Origin: CALDTK01 sp045110575
GTDB taxonomy: Bacteria; Bacteroidota; Bacteroidia; Chitinophagales; Saprospiraceae
Assembly: GCA_045110575.1 (NCBI GenBank)
Contig: JBGCGF010000001.1
Location: forward strand, 62,001 to 126,000
DNA: 64,000 nt
Reading direction: 5' to 3'
A program made the position numbers and the translations under genes. Shown piece by piece: positions 9,120 to 18,982 of this stretch; position 1 is the stretch's first letter, and the number at the start of each line of letters is the position of its first letter. The notes under the pieces were generated by a model. That model did not search any database and had not been told where the DNA came from. It was given only the letters and a program-made list of their open reading frames with translations.

Positions 9120-12100
9120 TCACTTCACCTCCACCCACATCCCCGGAACCCTCGCCCTAATATCCCGATCATACATTGCTTGCGCATATTGATCAGGCAA
9201 GAAATACTTACCCAAGTATGCTGCATTCAGTTGTGTCGTAAGTGTGATTGACTTATGTCGTGCAAGGTTGAAATAGCTCATCACCCGATCATCTCGAATG
9301 TCTTGATAATCCACTCCGCTCGGACGTCCTTGACCTTCCAGACGCTCATTGCGAATCTCCCAACCAGAAGGGAAGATTTGTGTGTACGCCATCTCGCTAT
9401 AATAGCGGAGTGATCCCGGATGCGAAATCGTTGTCACCGCCAAGAAATCTTGTCCCTGACGCAGCTCTCTTGGGTCGATCTTTTTACCACCAAGATCGGT
9501 ATACTTGACCGTCATCTTGAGGTTGCTAGACTCCGCTTTGGATTGAGACGTTGTCGGAATACCACTCGTTACCAAGCGGACATACATCCTTCGTTCACCT
9601 TTATTCTCAACCGAGAAAGATTGCCCCACTTGCGGTGGCTCTGGTAAATCGACGAGACGTACATTCTCTCCTTGGGTAATCGCAGATTCAGCACCTTCAT
9701 AGGCATAGGTATAAACCAATGGCTTGTTCTTCGGCTCACCTCCTGTGTACGTAGACATGGCCAATAAACCCCATGCAGTTGATTGCGTCGAATACCATCG
9801 CTCACTGCTCAAGTGAGCACTCATGGTTTCCGCTAGCTTGAATGCCTTCTCACGTTCGCCAAGCATCGTATGAACATAAAGCGATACAGAAAGGTCTCGC
9901 ATTCTAGAGCCATAAGAGTAGCGGTAATAATCGTCTTCTTTTTTAGAATCCTGCGTACTCGCAAGTAGCTCCCTGGCCACATCTCGTTGACCGGCCAACG
10001 CGTATGCCGCAGCCAAAAACTCCTTACTTGTCGCATCTAGTTTGTCGTAACCACGAAGGCGGTTCATTGCCCCCAATTGTGTCGACTTTGCCCTCGCCAG
10101 CGTAAACAAGCGATACGCTTGAGTCACTGGTTGCTCGTAACGGTAATTCTTGACACGCTGGGGCGTCCATGCATTCGCTTGACGCTTTTGCGCTTGCTTC
10201 CAACGGTTCATGCGGGTCTCCGAAATCCGATAGCCCTTGTCTTTCGCTTCGAGTAGAAAGTGCCCCGCATAGCTCGTTGCCCAAGCAGCATAATTGCTTC
10301 CTCCGGGCCAATAAGAATACGACCCATCATTGCGACTGTATCGTTCGATTTTCTGGATCGCTGCCTTCACATTTCGCTGAACCGTGGCTGAACGCTCCTC
10401 TTCCAACTTCACCAAATCACTTAGATACAACTGCGGGAAAGCAGCACTCGTCGTTTGTTCCAAACACCCGTGCGGATATCTAGTCAGGTAACCCAACCGA
10501 TTCTCAAGGTTGAGCGGTAGGCTTCCACTTATTTCGAAAGTACCGGTATTGGTACCCTTCATTCCTGGCGCTTCATAAATGGAAGACCATGATTCTCCAG
10601 GTTCAAGAACCGCACTTTTCACGTCTGCCACTTCTGGGTTTGGAGCCCTGACTTGGAGTTCAATTTCATCGCTTGCGCTAAAACCTGCCCCCGTCGCAGT
10701 GACCTTTACTTTCGCTACACCAAGTAGCTCAGGAACCTTCACCGTGAACGTTGCCATCTGCTCTCCTGGCTCAGCAAAACTGACTGAAGTTGTATTGTTA
10801 GTTGTAGTCAATAACTCTAAACCTTCAAGTTTTACTTCTACGTTTTTAATCTTCGGATCCATACCAAAAACAGTAACTGGAAGTTCGATTGTTTCTCCAG
10901 GTCCAAGTACGCGAGGCATCGTAGCGAGTACCATCAATGGTCGCTTCACTGGGCGCGTCTCTTCTGTAGCACCATAGGCTTCTCCTGCACTGGAAACGAC
11001 CATTGCACGCACCGAACCGATATAGTTAGGCATCTCAAAGGTGTGCTTCACGGTCTTGCCTTTCGCAAGCTGGAACGGGCCCACATACTTCACAACTGGC
11101 CGAAACCTGTTGGCGCGTGGATCGGCTTCATCTCCACCATCCTCGTCTCCTCCAATAGCAAAAAGGCCAGCAAGCTTACCCGTAAACGCACCGACAACAT
11201 AGCGGTACAGATCCCACGTTCGCACACCGTGCGCTGTTCTCCTATTGAATCTTGCGTACGGATCTGGCGTTTTGAAATTCGTGATATCAAGCAAGCCTTC
11301 TTCCACGATTGCAAGCGTATAACTCATCGCTCGGCCATCAGTTTCACTCACTTCAACGGTGAATGTTTCTTCTGGTGAAAGTTCGGCGGGCAAGGCAAGT
11401 TTTGGCGAAAGCTGACGGTTAGCATCCTTCACCGTAAACGGCTGAATACCATACATCCGAATCGGTTGATCGTTGCCCGTCTGCGCATGCGGCTGAAGCA
11501 AGCTTACGTGTACATACGCGTTTGGCGCATACTCAGCATCTGCCCCCAATCTCACTTCTTGAGGTTCATCATTACCTTCTACCCAACGATAACTCAAGAC
11601 TTGACTACCGGACTCGACGGTAACGAACGCGCGTCCGCCAGGGAAAGCTGGAAGAGAAACTTTGATGTCCTCACCTAACGCGTACTCCTCCTTATCAAGA
11701 TTGAACGCTAACAACTCAGCACCTCCAGGACGTGAACTCGCATCGTAAGCCCAACGTGGATTTTCAAGGTAAAAGGTCGTCGCCGTCGAGTGTCCGCTCA
11801 CCGGATCTACGACACGAATCATCTTACGCCCGTAGCTCATCTTGGAGAAATCTCCGAGATATGTCCCCTTACCATTTTGCGCAGACACCGTCGTTTCGAT
11901 GGCAATGTGTTGCGCTTTATTCGCAACATAATTACTGAGGGTATTACCGCGATTGCGCTCCCACCAATAACTCCAATCGATATCGTAAATCTCAACGTGG
12001 AGTTCTTCCCGATCAACGGGACTTCCATTTTCGTCAAGCACGATAAGCTGGAAATTCTGCGTTTCGCTTGCATTGAGCCCGTAGTAGCTTTTGCTCTCTG

Positions 12101-14639
12101 GGCGCTTCAATCCGACATATGTTTTGAATGGGCTCAACGTAGCACTTTGCACCACGGTACTGAAGGCCCCAGTCTTCTCAAACACACGAGTTGTGAACCG
12201 AGCGTTGATCATTCCAGGTGCCTGTTCTAGGTTTTCGATACCCAAGTCAAAGGTGGTTGTCCCTTCAGCGCTAAGGGTACCATCAAAAACCATTTGATCG
12301 CTTACGCTAAAACTCTTAGTGGCGTCCCTAAACGTATATTTCTTGTATTTCGGAAAATCAGGATTAATACTATTCCCGGAAAACTTCACGTCCGCCTTCA
12401 AGGCACCAGATACCGCACCATGCAGCCAACGGGCCGAAAGTTCAGCCTCGCTGTCGTCATAAAGAGGAACGGGATCACCAGCAAAACCCAACTCCACTTT
12501 AAGGCGATTGGGCATAATAGACTCTATCCGGACGGTCTGCGCGATTGTAGTTGCTCCTGAACGAACACGAGCTCGCCATGGCCCAGTCGGATCGTCAGGA
12601 TCGGTCGCCGTGCGCAGGCTAAACATTCCTGGAGCGCTCTCTAGCACGGCACGTTGAGCGACCATCTGTCCGCTAGGGTTGAACCATTCAAAGATGACTG
12701 GCACCTTGGCCGTTTCCTCCTTTTCGTCACGTTCGAGTAGTAACGTTAGGTAGATTGAATCGCCAGGTCGCCAGACGCCTCGTTCGCCATAGATCAAACC
12801 TCGTGTACCGTCATTCGCGCGCTCACCAGCAACATCAAACGTACTCGTGTTGAGTGCCATTCCATCATCAAGACGGAGATACCCACGCTCTTCTCCACGC
12901 TTGGCTACAGCCAAGAAGGGTTGATATTCTAGGTTAAAAATTGCGACACCATTTGCCTCCGTCGTAGCCGTGGCCATTACCTTTTGCTGCACATTGAGCA
13001 GGTCGATTTCAATTCCACCTAAGGGTGCCGTACTCTTCAAGTCTGTTGCGACAACAAGCATTTCCGTACCACTACCGGCTTTGGCCATTAGACCAATATC
13101 AGAGGCTAAGAAATTACGTGAGACCTTCCTTCCAGAATAGTAATTGAGCTTACACGGATCATCGCCACCATGACCTCGGTAGTAGTGACCCTGTTCGTAA
13201 TCACTGTAATAATTCAGCTGATTAAATGACGCCAATTTTGCTTGAGGATCAACACTTGCAATTGGAGCTTTTAAGACTTCTTCGCATGGATAGCGGGAGT
13301 CTTCTGGTCCAAAACTGATCACGGTATGGTAGATCGCTCCAGGCTCCACGGCAATGAGTTCGGCAATGTCAATTGCGAAGTAATTCCACGCGAGATAATC
13401 AATTGACCCTGTCGCTTTGAGTGGAACCTTTCCGTCATAAACCGGTCGACCGACGCGTGTAATACCAGACCAGCTATCGAGTTGATTCTGCTGAAGAAAC
13501 TGCGCTACATTACTCGTGTATACACGAATGATTTCGACATTGACGCTCTTAAGTGCAACAGCTCTAAACGGTACTTTCATTCCTTCACTGGAAGGAACGA
13601 TCGTGCCTTCTCCCGTCATTTCAAGCGCAGGTTTAAGGTCCGTGAAGTTGACCTTGAATCTGCCCTCTTTCCCAAGCTTGCCACCCGCTGAAGATTCGAC
13701 GCTGCCATCAACAACTAACTCAAGAGAACCTGTACGTCGCGCAGTTGGATATGCAAGAATGGCCGAACCTTGTTTGACCAAACGCAAGTCTGTTCCATCC
13801 GACAAATAGACGAGTCCTGTGAGGTCTTGTTTTGGCGAAAGCGGATCAGAGAAAAAGACAGTGACTACCTGATCGGTGGCTTGTTCAACTTCGATACTGG
13901 TAGTCGTAAAACTATTGACGCTCGGCACTTTGACAACTCTGCTTGAATCTATTGAAACATCAAGTGCATCACCACGCATGCGCAGCGTTATTTCTCCTTC
14001 TTTAGATCCACGCACTACCCCATCGGCAATGAATTCATGACTACGACCTTTATCCGCATGCGTCCAGGATAACGCTAAGTTCTTACCGTTCTGAGTAACC
14101 GTAAGGGTCTGCTCTATCTCGGCAGACTCGGCGTAATCAAAGCTCACGATCTTGCCGATAACCTGACGTTTCCTGGGGTCATCGTCTAGCGGATCTGGGC
14201 GGAGCCGAGCATCTTTTAAATTAAGTCCTTGAGGAATAGCCGAAAACGAAAACTGGAATCGAGCGAGACTATCTGGGACGTCTGGACGCAAACTTCCGAG
14301 CGCTACGGTTGCCGTATACGTCGTGTTTTGGCGTAAGCTTTCAGAAGGAGTAAAGGTGAGTATAGAGCGTCGCTCCCAGCGCAAGGTCCCTTCGACTTTT
14401 GGCTCAATGCTCAACAGCTTCGGATCAGCGTCACTACCGGCATTTACGCCATCAAGTGCGTAAGGAAATTCGACTCGAATCCGTTCACGGGCACCAACAA
14501 GTCCACTTGAAAAAGCTGAAATGTATGGGGCATAGCTGAGCGAAGGCATTGCTTCTGCCGAAGCAGGATCAGGACCAAAATCACAGGCAGAAACAAGTAA
14601 TATGCTAAGGAGACAGAGTAGGGAAGAAATGCGCTTCAT
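9120..14639 (-). CDS. Alpha-2-macroglobulin family lipoprotein with thioester
   Basis: A very large (1839 residues) bacterial alpha-2-macroglobulin. The N-terminus is a lipoprotein signal (SILLVSAC), followed by MG-type beta domains, an MG2-like segment around GLIYGERGVWRPGDSIYL (about residue 620), and further macroglobulin repeats. The thioester motif YPHGCLEQTTS sits in the alpha/alpha-toroid region with the reactive Cys at residue 1392, and a receptor-binding-like C-terminal domain closes the protein. Such proteins are thought to trap attacking proteases in the periplasm and to work with PBP1C to repair the wall; pbpC is indeed nearby. The full-length frame and intact CxEQ motif argue for function. 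It contains 14-mer motif copies at 11399, 13829 and 14335 plus two close variants. Confidence 0.95.
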   Translation of the reverse strand: MKRISSLLCLLSILLVSACDFGPDPASAEAMPSLSYAPYISAFSSGLVGARERIRVEFPYALDGVNAGSDADPKLLSIEPKVEGTLRWERRSILTFTPSESLRQNTTYTATVALGSLRPDVPDSLARFQFSFSAIPQGLNLKDARLRPDPLDDDPRKRQVIGKIVSFDYAESAEIEQTLTVTQNGKNLALSWTHADKGRSHEFIADGVVRGSKEGEITLRMRGDALDVSIDSSRVVKVPSVNSFTTTSIEVEQATDQVVTVFFSDPLSPKQDLTGLVYLSDGTDLRLVKQGSAILAYPTARRTGSLELVVDGSVESSAGGKLGKEGRFKVNFTDLKPALEMTGEGTIVPSSEGMKVPFRAVALKSVNVEIIRVYTSNVAQFLQQNQLDSWSGITRVGRPVYDGKVPLKATGSIDYLAWNYFAIDIAELIAVEPGAIYHTVISFGPEDSRYPCEEVLKAPIASVDPQAKLASFNQLNYYSDYEQGHYYRGHGGDDPCKLNYYSGRKVSRNFLASDIGLMAKAGSGTEMLVVATDLKSTAPLGGIEIDLLNVQQKVMATATTEANGVAIFNLEYQPFLAVAKRGEERGYLRLDDGMALNTSTFDVAGERANDGTRGLIYGERGVWRPGDSIYLTLLLERDEKEETAKVPVIFEWFNPSGQMVAQRAVLESAPGMFSLRTATDPDDPTGPWRARVRSGATTIAQTVRIESIMPNRLKVELGFAGDPVPLYDDSEAELSARWLHGAVSGALKADVKFSGNSINPDFPKYKKYTFRDATKSFSVSDQMVFDGTLSAEGTTTFDLGIENLEQAPGMINARFTTRVFEKTGAFSTVVQSATLSPFKTYVGLKRPESKSYYGLNASETQNFQLIVLDENGSPVDREELHVEIYDIDWSYWWERNRGNTLSNYVANKAQHIAIETTVSAQNGKGTYLGDFSKMSYGRKMIRVVDPVSGHSTATTFYLENPRWAYDASSRPGGAELLAFNLDKEEYALGEDIKVSLPAFPGGRAFVTVESGSQVLSYRWVEGNDEPQEVRLGADAEYAPNAYVHVSLLQPHAQTGNDQPIRMYGIQPFTVKDANRQLSPKLALPAELSPEETFTVEVSETDGRAMSYTLAIVEEGLLDITNFKTPDPYARFNRRTAHGVRTWDLYRYVVGAFTGKLAGLFAIGGDEDGGDEADPRANRFRPVVKYVGPFQLAKGKTVKHTFEMPNYIGSVRAMVVSSAGEAYGATEETRPVKRPLMVLATMPRVLGPGETIELPVTVFGMDPKIKNVEVKLEGLELLTTTNNTTSVSFAEPGEQMATFTVKVPELLGVAKVKVTATGAGFSASDEIELQVRAPNPEVADVKSAVLEPGESWSSIYEAPGMKGTNTGTFEISGSLPLNLENRLGYLTRYPHGCLEQTTSAAFPQLYLSDLVKLEEERSATVQRNVKAAIQKIERYSRNDGSYSYWPGGSNYAAWATSYAGHFLLEAKDKGYRISETRMNRWKQAQKRQANAWTPQRVKNYRYEQPVTQAYRLFTLARAKSTQLGAMNRLRGYDKLDATSKEFLAAAYALAGQRDVARELLASTQDSKKEDDYYRYSYGSRMRDLSVSLYVHTMLGEREKAFKLAETMSAHLSSERWYSTQSTAWGLLAMSTYTGGEPKNKPLVYTYAYEGAESAITQGENVRLVDLPEPPQVGQSFSVENKGERRMYVRLVTSGIPTTSQSKAESSNLKMTVKYTDLGGKKIDPRELRQGQDFLAVTTISHPGSLRYYSEMAYTQIFPSGWEIRNERLEGQGRPSGVDYQDIRDDRVMSYFNLARHKSITLTTQLNAAYLGKYFLPDQYAQAMYDRDIRARVPGMWVEVK

Positions 14640-14740
14640 ATAGATCAGACTGAGGTAGATCTATAATACGACCAGATCAGCGATTGTCGTATATATGACA
14701 GACCTCTTAGACTATAGTAATTCGCAACAGCGAGGAATTT

Positions 14741-16567
14741 CTACCCCAACTCATCACCTCTCAGCCTTCTGAAGCGCTTGCGGGCTTCGACGGCGAGGAT
14801 GGAATTTTCATACTCCAAGAAGAGACGTTCGTAAAGGGTCTTAGCCTCTTCTGCATCGCCTAGCTGGCGCTCTGAGATTTCGGCAAGGGCGAATAGTGCG
14901 TTATCTGCGCGGATCTCTTCAGGAAAGACTTCTAGCACCTTTCGGTAAAACTCAGCAGCGAGTGTGAAGTTGCCTTGTTGGCGATGAAGGTTAGCGCGAG
15001 CAAACAGCACATCATCAAGTAAGTCGTTCTCTGGGAACATGGTGTCGATGGAGTCAAGCTTAGCGAAAGCTGCGTCGAACTGACTTTGGAATCCGAGCAA
15101 CTCGGAAGCAGCGTACATCGATAAAGGAACCGCAGTGGTATCTAGGTTGAGGTTGTCCATGATGAACACCGACATGTCGATGGCATCGTTGGCGATAAGT
15201 CGTGATGTACTTGACTTTAGGATGTCGAATTGCTCTTGTGCCCATTCGAAATCACTGCTGTAGTAGCTGAGGCGTGCATTTCGAAAGCGTGCCTCATGAC
15301 CGAGAACTCCTTCCGGAAAAGCTTTGTCTACTTGACTGTAGAGCAGCGTTGATTCCCAGCGTTCGCCTTCCATGAGGTAGAAGTCGCCAAGGTCGAGCTT
15401 GGTACGTGCGGCAAACTCTTTCGAGGTTGGAAATTCCAGAATGGCTTTCAGTCCTTCAATCGCCACGTCTCTTTTGCCAAGCTGGTTGACTTGAAGCATG
15501 GCAAGTTCGTGAGCGAGTGGCGCAGTTGCTGTATTGAGGCCCATTTCGCCGAGAAAGGCAACGTACTGTGCTTCTAATGCGACGAAGGCTGGCTTGTCGA
15601 ACGTTGGAGCGGAGAGCAAACGTTCGCGCTCTGCTTGAAGACCGAGCTTCTTCGCGTCGATGTAGTATGGATTCCGCTCACCTTTGGTTTTGACGATATA
15701 GTCAAACCCATCTTTAGCTGCAACGTACTGGCGTTCGTTGAGCGCGGTGGTAGCGAGACGATATATGCGCTGACCGTCTTCTTGGCGACGCATGTCGAGT
15801 GCCCTGACCTGACGCATTGCCGAACGGAAGTCTTTCTGTTGGATGTAGGTCCAAACGAGCAGCTCCGTAAGTGTTTCGTTGTCTGGCGCACCTTGTAGTT
15901 CGAGTAAAATTTGCGTTTGAACGCGGCGGTATCCTTCCTCGTCGAGGTAACGTGAAAGGATACTTTGTACGCTTCCGAGTCGCATCGGCTTATCCCGAAG
16001 AGCGAGAAGGTAGTTGCGTACCATTTTCTCTTCGTCGTTGAGTTGCTGGTAGAGTGCACCGAGGTTGTAGGCGAACATCGTTTCGTCCTTCAACAGTTCG
16101 CCACCACGCTCGTAGGTCGCGATAGCATCCTTGTACTTCGCAGCACGAGAGAAGGAGTTCGCCAACTTTTGAATCGCAAACCGTTCAGCCGGAAGCTTCT
16201 TGATAGCATCCTCGTAGACCTTTTCGGCCTTGAGCATTTCGCCTTGGGCTTCATAGTTCAATCCGCGCTGCACGTAAAGTGCCATGTTGGTTGGATTGGC
16301 CTTGATCGCTTTTTTGATGGCCTTCTCTGCATCTTCGAAAAGGTCTGCTTTAAGCAGGCTTTCGATGTAACGTGTCAGGTAATACTCGTTGCGAGGTTGC
16401 GCCGTGTAGAGCTTGTCATAGAGTTCGGCAGCCTTCTCGAATTCGCCTTGGCTGTAGTACTGCTTCGCCAGCTCTACTTCCATTTGCGCGAACGCAGGTA
16501 GCGTCAGAAAACTGAGAGCTAGAACGAAGGAAATAGTAAGGCAACGTAAAAGGTGCGGCATATACAT
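14741..16567 (-). CDS. Secreted TPR-repeat protein
   Basis: A 608-residue protein with a signal peptide (CLTISFVLALSFLTLPAFAQ) and then continuous TPR/alpha-solenoid repeats to the C-terminus (for example YYSQGEFEKAAELYDKL near the start and YERLFLEYENSILAVEARKR near the end). It resembles outer-membrane-associated TPR scaffolds such as BamD/YbgF-like proteins. I chose the ATG at 16567 (or 16561) over the longer frame from 16645, because the longer version would read through the perfect terminator hairpin at 16598-16629 and has no signal peptide at its N-terminus. It follows tonB on the same strand; the terminator between them suggests partial uncoupling. Function is inferred only as protein-protein scaffolding in the envelope. 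Confidence 0.85.
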   Translation of the reverse strand: MYMPHLLRCLTISFVLALSFLTLPAFAQMEVELAKQYYSQGEFEKAAELYDKLYTAQPRNEYYLTRYIESLLKADLFEDAEKAIKKAIKANPTNMALYVQRGLNYEAQGEMLKAEKVYEDAIKKLPAERFAIQKLANSFSRAAKYKDAIATYERGGELLKDETMFAYNLGALYQQLNDEEKMVRNYLLALRDKPMRLGSVQSILSRYLDEEGYRRVQTQILLELQGAPDNETLTELLVWTYIQQKDFRSAMRQVRALDMRRQEDGQRIYRLATTALNERQYVAAKDGFDYIVKTKGERNPYYIDAKKLGLQAERERLLSAPTFDKPAFVALEAQYVAFLGEMGLNTATAPLAHELAMLQVNQLGKRDVAIEGLKAILEFPTSKEFAARTKLDLGDFYLMEGERWESTLLYSQVDKAFPEGVLGHEARFRNARLSYYSSDFEWAQEQFDILKSSTSRLIANDAIDMSVFIMDNLNLDTTAVPLSMYAASELLGFQSQFDAAFAKLDSIDTMFPENDLLDDVLFARANLHRQQGNFTLAAEFYRKVLEVFPEEIRADNALFALAEISERQLGDAEEAKTLYERLFLEYENSILAVEARKRFRRLRGDELG

Positions 16568-16597
16568 CAGTAAACGAGAAAGGTAGGGGTTGAGTTG

Positions 16598-16629
16598 CCC
16601 CCGAGCAAGAGTTGGTGCTTGCTCGGGGG
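16598..16629 (-). terminator. Perfect 12-bp GC-rich hairpin between tonB and the TPR gene
   Basis: CCCCCGAGCAAG and its exact complement flank an 8-nt loop. It lies 37 bp after the tonB stop and about 30 bp before the TPR gene start. There is no good T tract, so it may attenuate rather than fully stop transcription into the TPR gene. Confidence 0.65.
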
Positions 16630-16665
16630 TTATCATGTTCAACACCTTAGCTAGATACTGAAGAG

Positions 16666-17517
16666 CTAGTCATTCAATTTAAACTTAATAGGTAGGTTAA
16701 ACTGTACACGGACAGGCTGCATCCTCTGCATTCCCGGATTCCAGTTCGGGAAACTATTGACCACATCAAGTGCTGCTTTCCCCGTCATCGCCCCAGGATC
16801 TCTTACAATTTTCGCCCCCGTAATAGTGCCGTCCTTTTCGACGACAAAGCTGATTACGGCTGTTCCTTGAACGTTGTTTTGCTTAGCAATTTCTGGATAC
16901 CTAACACGTGCATAAATGTACTGGAGCATCTTTTCTGTCGCACACATCTCCATCTCCCCCTTTGAGCCACCAGCGCTTTCACAGCCTGGGAACATGGGCA
17001 TTTGCTCAACAACCACGAAGATGTCAGTCTCATCGACAGGCGCAGGCGGTGGTGGTGGCGGTGCTGGGGGAGGTGTAGGAGCTACGTAGACCACCTTCAC
17101 ATTTTCCGGCACCGGCGTGGGTGCATCTTCAATAAAATTAAGATCTTCAGCGGGCTGCGTATCCTCTACCAATTCTAGTTCTGCAAGCAGGTTGAATTTT
17201 TCGACTTTATCGTCTTGTGGAGGTGGCGGCAATTCAAGGTCTTCAGGATGTGCCGTGCGAATCACTTCGACCTCAACCACCTGCCTAAATACCTCCCCAA
17301 TTTCTTGATCATATACAGGAGGGAGCGTCTCGTATTCAAACGCCATCGTTACAAATCCGAGAGCGAATACAAGACCAAAGTTTAGAAACGTAAGTCTGTG
17401 AGAAGACCATTGACCACGCGGTAACCGTGCGTCCGTTTTGAGGACTTTGTTGCGACGGGCATGGTATAGATATAGCATGGCCAGGACGGTCGTGAAACCG
17501 AGTAATAGAGGAGTCAT
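16666..17517 (-). CDS. tonB: Energy transducer TonB (paralogue 1)
   Basis: A 283-residue TonB family protein. It starts with a membrane segment (LLLGFTTVLAMLYLYHA), has a second hydrophobic stretch at about residues 48-63 (FLNFGLVFALGFVTMAF), then an acidic and proline-rich periplasmic spacer (APTPPPAPPPPPPAPV), and ends in a TonB C-terminal domain (RYPEIAKQNNVQGTAVISF ... VRVQFNLPIKFKL). Two cysteines flank the start of that domain (FPGCES and EMCATEK), a pattern shared with the paralogue at 18073. It transmits proton-motive force to TonB-dependent outer-membrane receptors, whose genes are not in the window. Two membrane segments place it in the Bacteroidota-type rather than the E. coli-type architecture. 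Confidence 0.9.
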   Translation of the reverse strand: MTPLLLGFTTVLAMLYLYHARRNKVLKTDARLPRGQWSSHRLTFLNFGLVFALGFVTMAFEYETLPPVYDQEIGEVFRQVVEVEVIRTAHPEDLELPPPPQDDKVEKFNLLAELELVEDTQPAEDLNFIEDAPTPVPENVKVVYVAPTPPPAPPPPPPAPVDETDIFVVVEQMPMFPGCESAGGSKGEMEMCATEKMLQYIYARVRYPEIAKQNNVQGTAVISFVVEKDGTITGAKIVRDPGAMTGKAALDVVNSFPNWNPGMQRMQPVRVQFNLPIKFKLND

Positions 17518-18072
17518 CAGTATAGATTTTTAGTCCGGAAACTTACCGGATCTAGCGAAGCCAAACTCTACGTAACCGTTTGTCCTTCAAATATATAGAT
17601 GCGAATACGCAAGGGATTGGTGGCTAACCCACGAAGAATAATTACTCTTTTATCGCAGATCGTATCTCGACGGCTGACATCCTCTGGATGTGTCGAGCAA
17701 CCCCTCTTTGAAGCGCAGAGGCGTGGTTTTGCCACTTCGCAGAAAAGTAGGAAACGCAGATCATGACGGCAATCGCAACGTTTTTTGAATCGCAGAGCGC
17801 CCTGCGGGCTACGCAAAGGGGCAAAGGTCGCAAAGCCGGATGTTGACAGACGCCAACAACAAGCATGTAGCTATTAGACTTTACGTCTAGCATTGCGATC
17901 CTTGCTCCTTTGCATAAGAGGCTCAGCAACCTTTGCGATTCTAATTCCGCCAGCCCTCACAGAGTGCGGGCAAACATTAGTCGCTGGTCGACATCCTAAG
18001 TACCAAAACCAAAAACGCCCATCCTCCTTGCAGAGAACGGGCGTTTTGATTTAGCAAAAGCTGAGTTCGATT
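17518..18072. repeat. 555-bp intergenic region with degenerate CGCAGAG/CGCAAAG-rich repeat DNA
   Basis: No credible gene. From about 17640 to 17990 the text is built of degenerate CGCAGAG, CGCAAAG and TATCGCAG words. It ends in a stretch (GCCAGCCCTCACAGAGTG, 17949-17966) that is closely matched by GCCAGCACTCACAGAGTG near 35317 in another intergenic region. This marks a dispersed, decayed repeat family. A terminator for the upstream tonB paralogue is at 18012-18047. Confidence 0.6.
18012..18047 (-). terminator. Intrinsic terminator of the second tonB gene
   Basis: AAAACGCCC at 18012-18020 pairs with GGGCGTTTT at 18039-18047; read on the minus strand the stem is followed by a T-rich run. It is 25 bp beyond the tonB stop codon. 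Confidence 0.8.
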
Positions 18073-18969
18073 TTACTCGAGACGGAACTTCACTGGGAGG
18101 TTGAACTGTACACGTACAGGTTGACCACGTTGCTTACCTGGAGCCCATTTAGGGAAGGTCTTCACTACGCGGAGTGCTTCATCTCCTGTTTGAGCACCTG
18201 GATCACGAACAACTTTAGCACCTGTGATGCTTCCGTCACGCTCTACCACGAAAGAAACGACTGCCGTTCCTTCTACGCCGTTTTCACGAGCGATGGCTGG
18301 GTACTTAATGTTACCGTAGATGAACTTGAGCATCTTCTTGGTAGCACATTGCTGTAGCTCTTCGTTAGATCCTCCTGAGTTCTCACAACCTGGGAACATT
18401 GGCATTTGCTCAACGACCTTGAAGATCTCTTCAACCTTCGGTGCAGGTGGTGGTGGAGGCGGTGGTGGTGGAGCCACTACGGGTGCCTCAACAACTGGTG
18501 CTTCAACAACTTCCTCTGCCTCGACAGATTGATCGATAAATTCCGGCTCATCCTCTTCCTCGATAAGCTCCTCTGGAACTTCCTCGATTACAGGTGGTGG
18601 TGGCGGTGGTGGCGGTGGTGGTGGCTCAGCAGTACGCGGAGGCTCAACTTCAACCAACTCCTCTAGATCCATTGCATCATCCGGAATGAAAATCACGTCA
18701 TCATACGTGGTCCAGTTGAAAGCAAAAATGCAGGTAAGTAGAGAAAGTACTAAGCCGAAAGCAAAAAAGCTGTTGCTAAGACGAAAAACATCTACACCAG
18801 GGTACTTTGTACGTCCGATAATAGAGCTTTTCTGGTCTAAACCAGCAGCGAGGTCTTCGCTAGTCTTGCTGTTGTAGCGCATTCGTATGAAGAAGACCAA
18901 GGCAATGACAGCGGCGAAAAGGCCAGCTATGCCTAGAACTACTCCCATACTCGGGATTACGACGTCCAT
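18073..18969 (-). CDS. tonB: Energy transducer TonB (paralogue 2)
   Basis: A 298-residue TonB protein similar to the one at 16666. Two membrane segments (about residues 5-28 and 60-80) are followed by an acidic spacer with two long polyproline runs and Glu/Val-rich text, and a TonB C-terminal domain (KYPAIARENGVEGTAVVSF ... VRVQFNLPVKFRLE). The FPGCEN and QQCATKKM cysteines are conserved with paralogue 1. The ATG at 18969 is preferred over the longer frame from 19020, because that extension overlaps the end of the VanZ-like gene and would push the first membrane segment inward. VanZ-like, tonB and gcvH in this order are a common Bacteroidota neighbourhood (from memory). The opposite strand shows long glycine-rich frames, which are shadows of the polyproline codons. 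Confidence 0.92.
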   Translation of the reverse strand: MDVVIPSMGVVLGIAGLFAAVIALVFFIRMRYNSKTSEDLAAGLDQKSSIIGRTKYPGVDVFRLSNSFFAFGLVLSLLTCIFAFNWTTYDDVIFIPDDAMDLEELVEVEPPRTAEPPPPPPPPPPPVIEEVPEELIEEEDEPEFIDQSVEAEEVVEAPVVEAPVVAPPPPPPPPPAPKVEEIFKVVEQMPMFPGCENSGGSNEELQQCATKKMLKFIYGNIKYPAIARENGVEGTAVVSFVVERDGSITGAKVVRDPGAQTGDEALRVVKTFPKWAPGKQRGQPVRVQFNLPVKFRLE

Positions 18970-18982
18970 AGATTTGTGATTT

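Noticed and set aside
16568..16645. Longer N-terminus for the TPR gene
   Set aside because: It would read through a perfect 12-bp terminator hairpin and has no signal peptide.
18320..18666. Glycine-rich or tryptophan-rich plus-strand proteins
   Set aside because: They are reverse-strand shadows of the polyproline codons of the second tonB gene.
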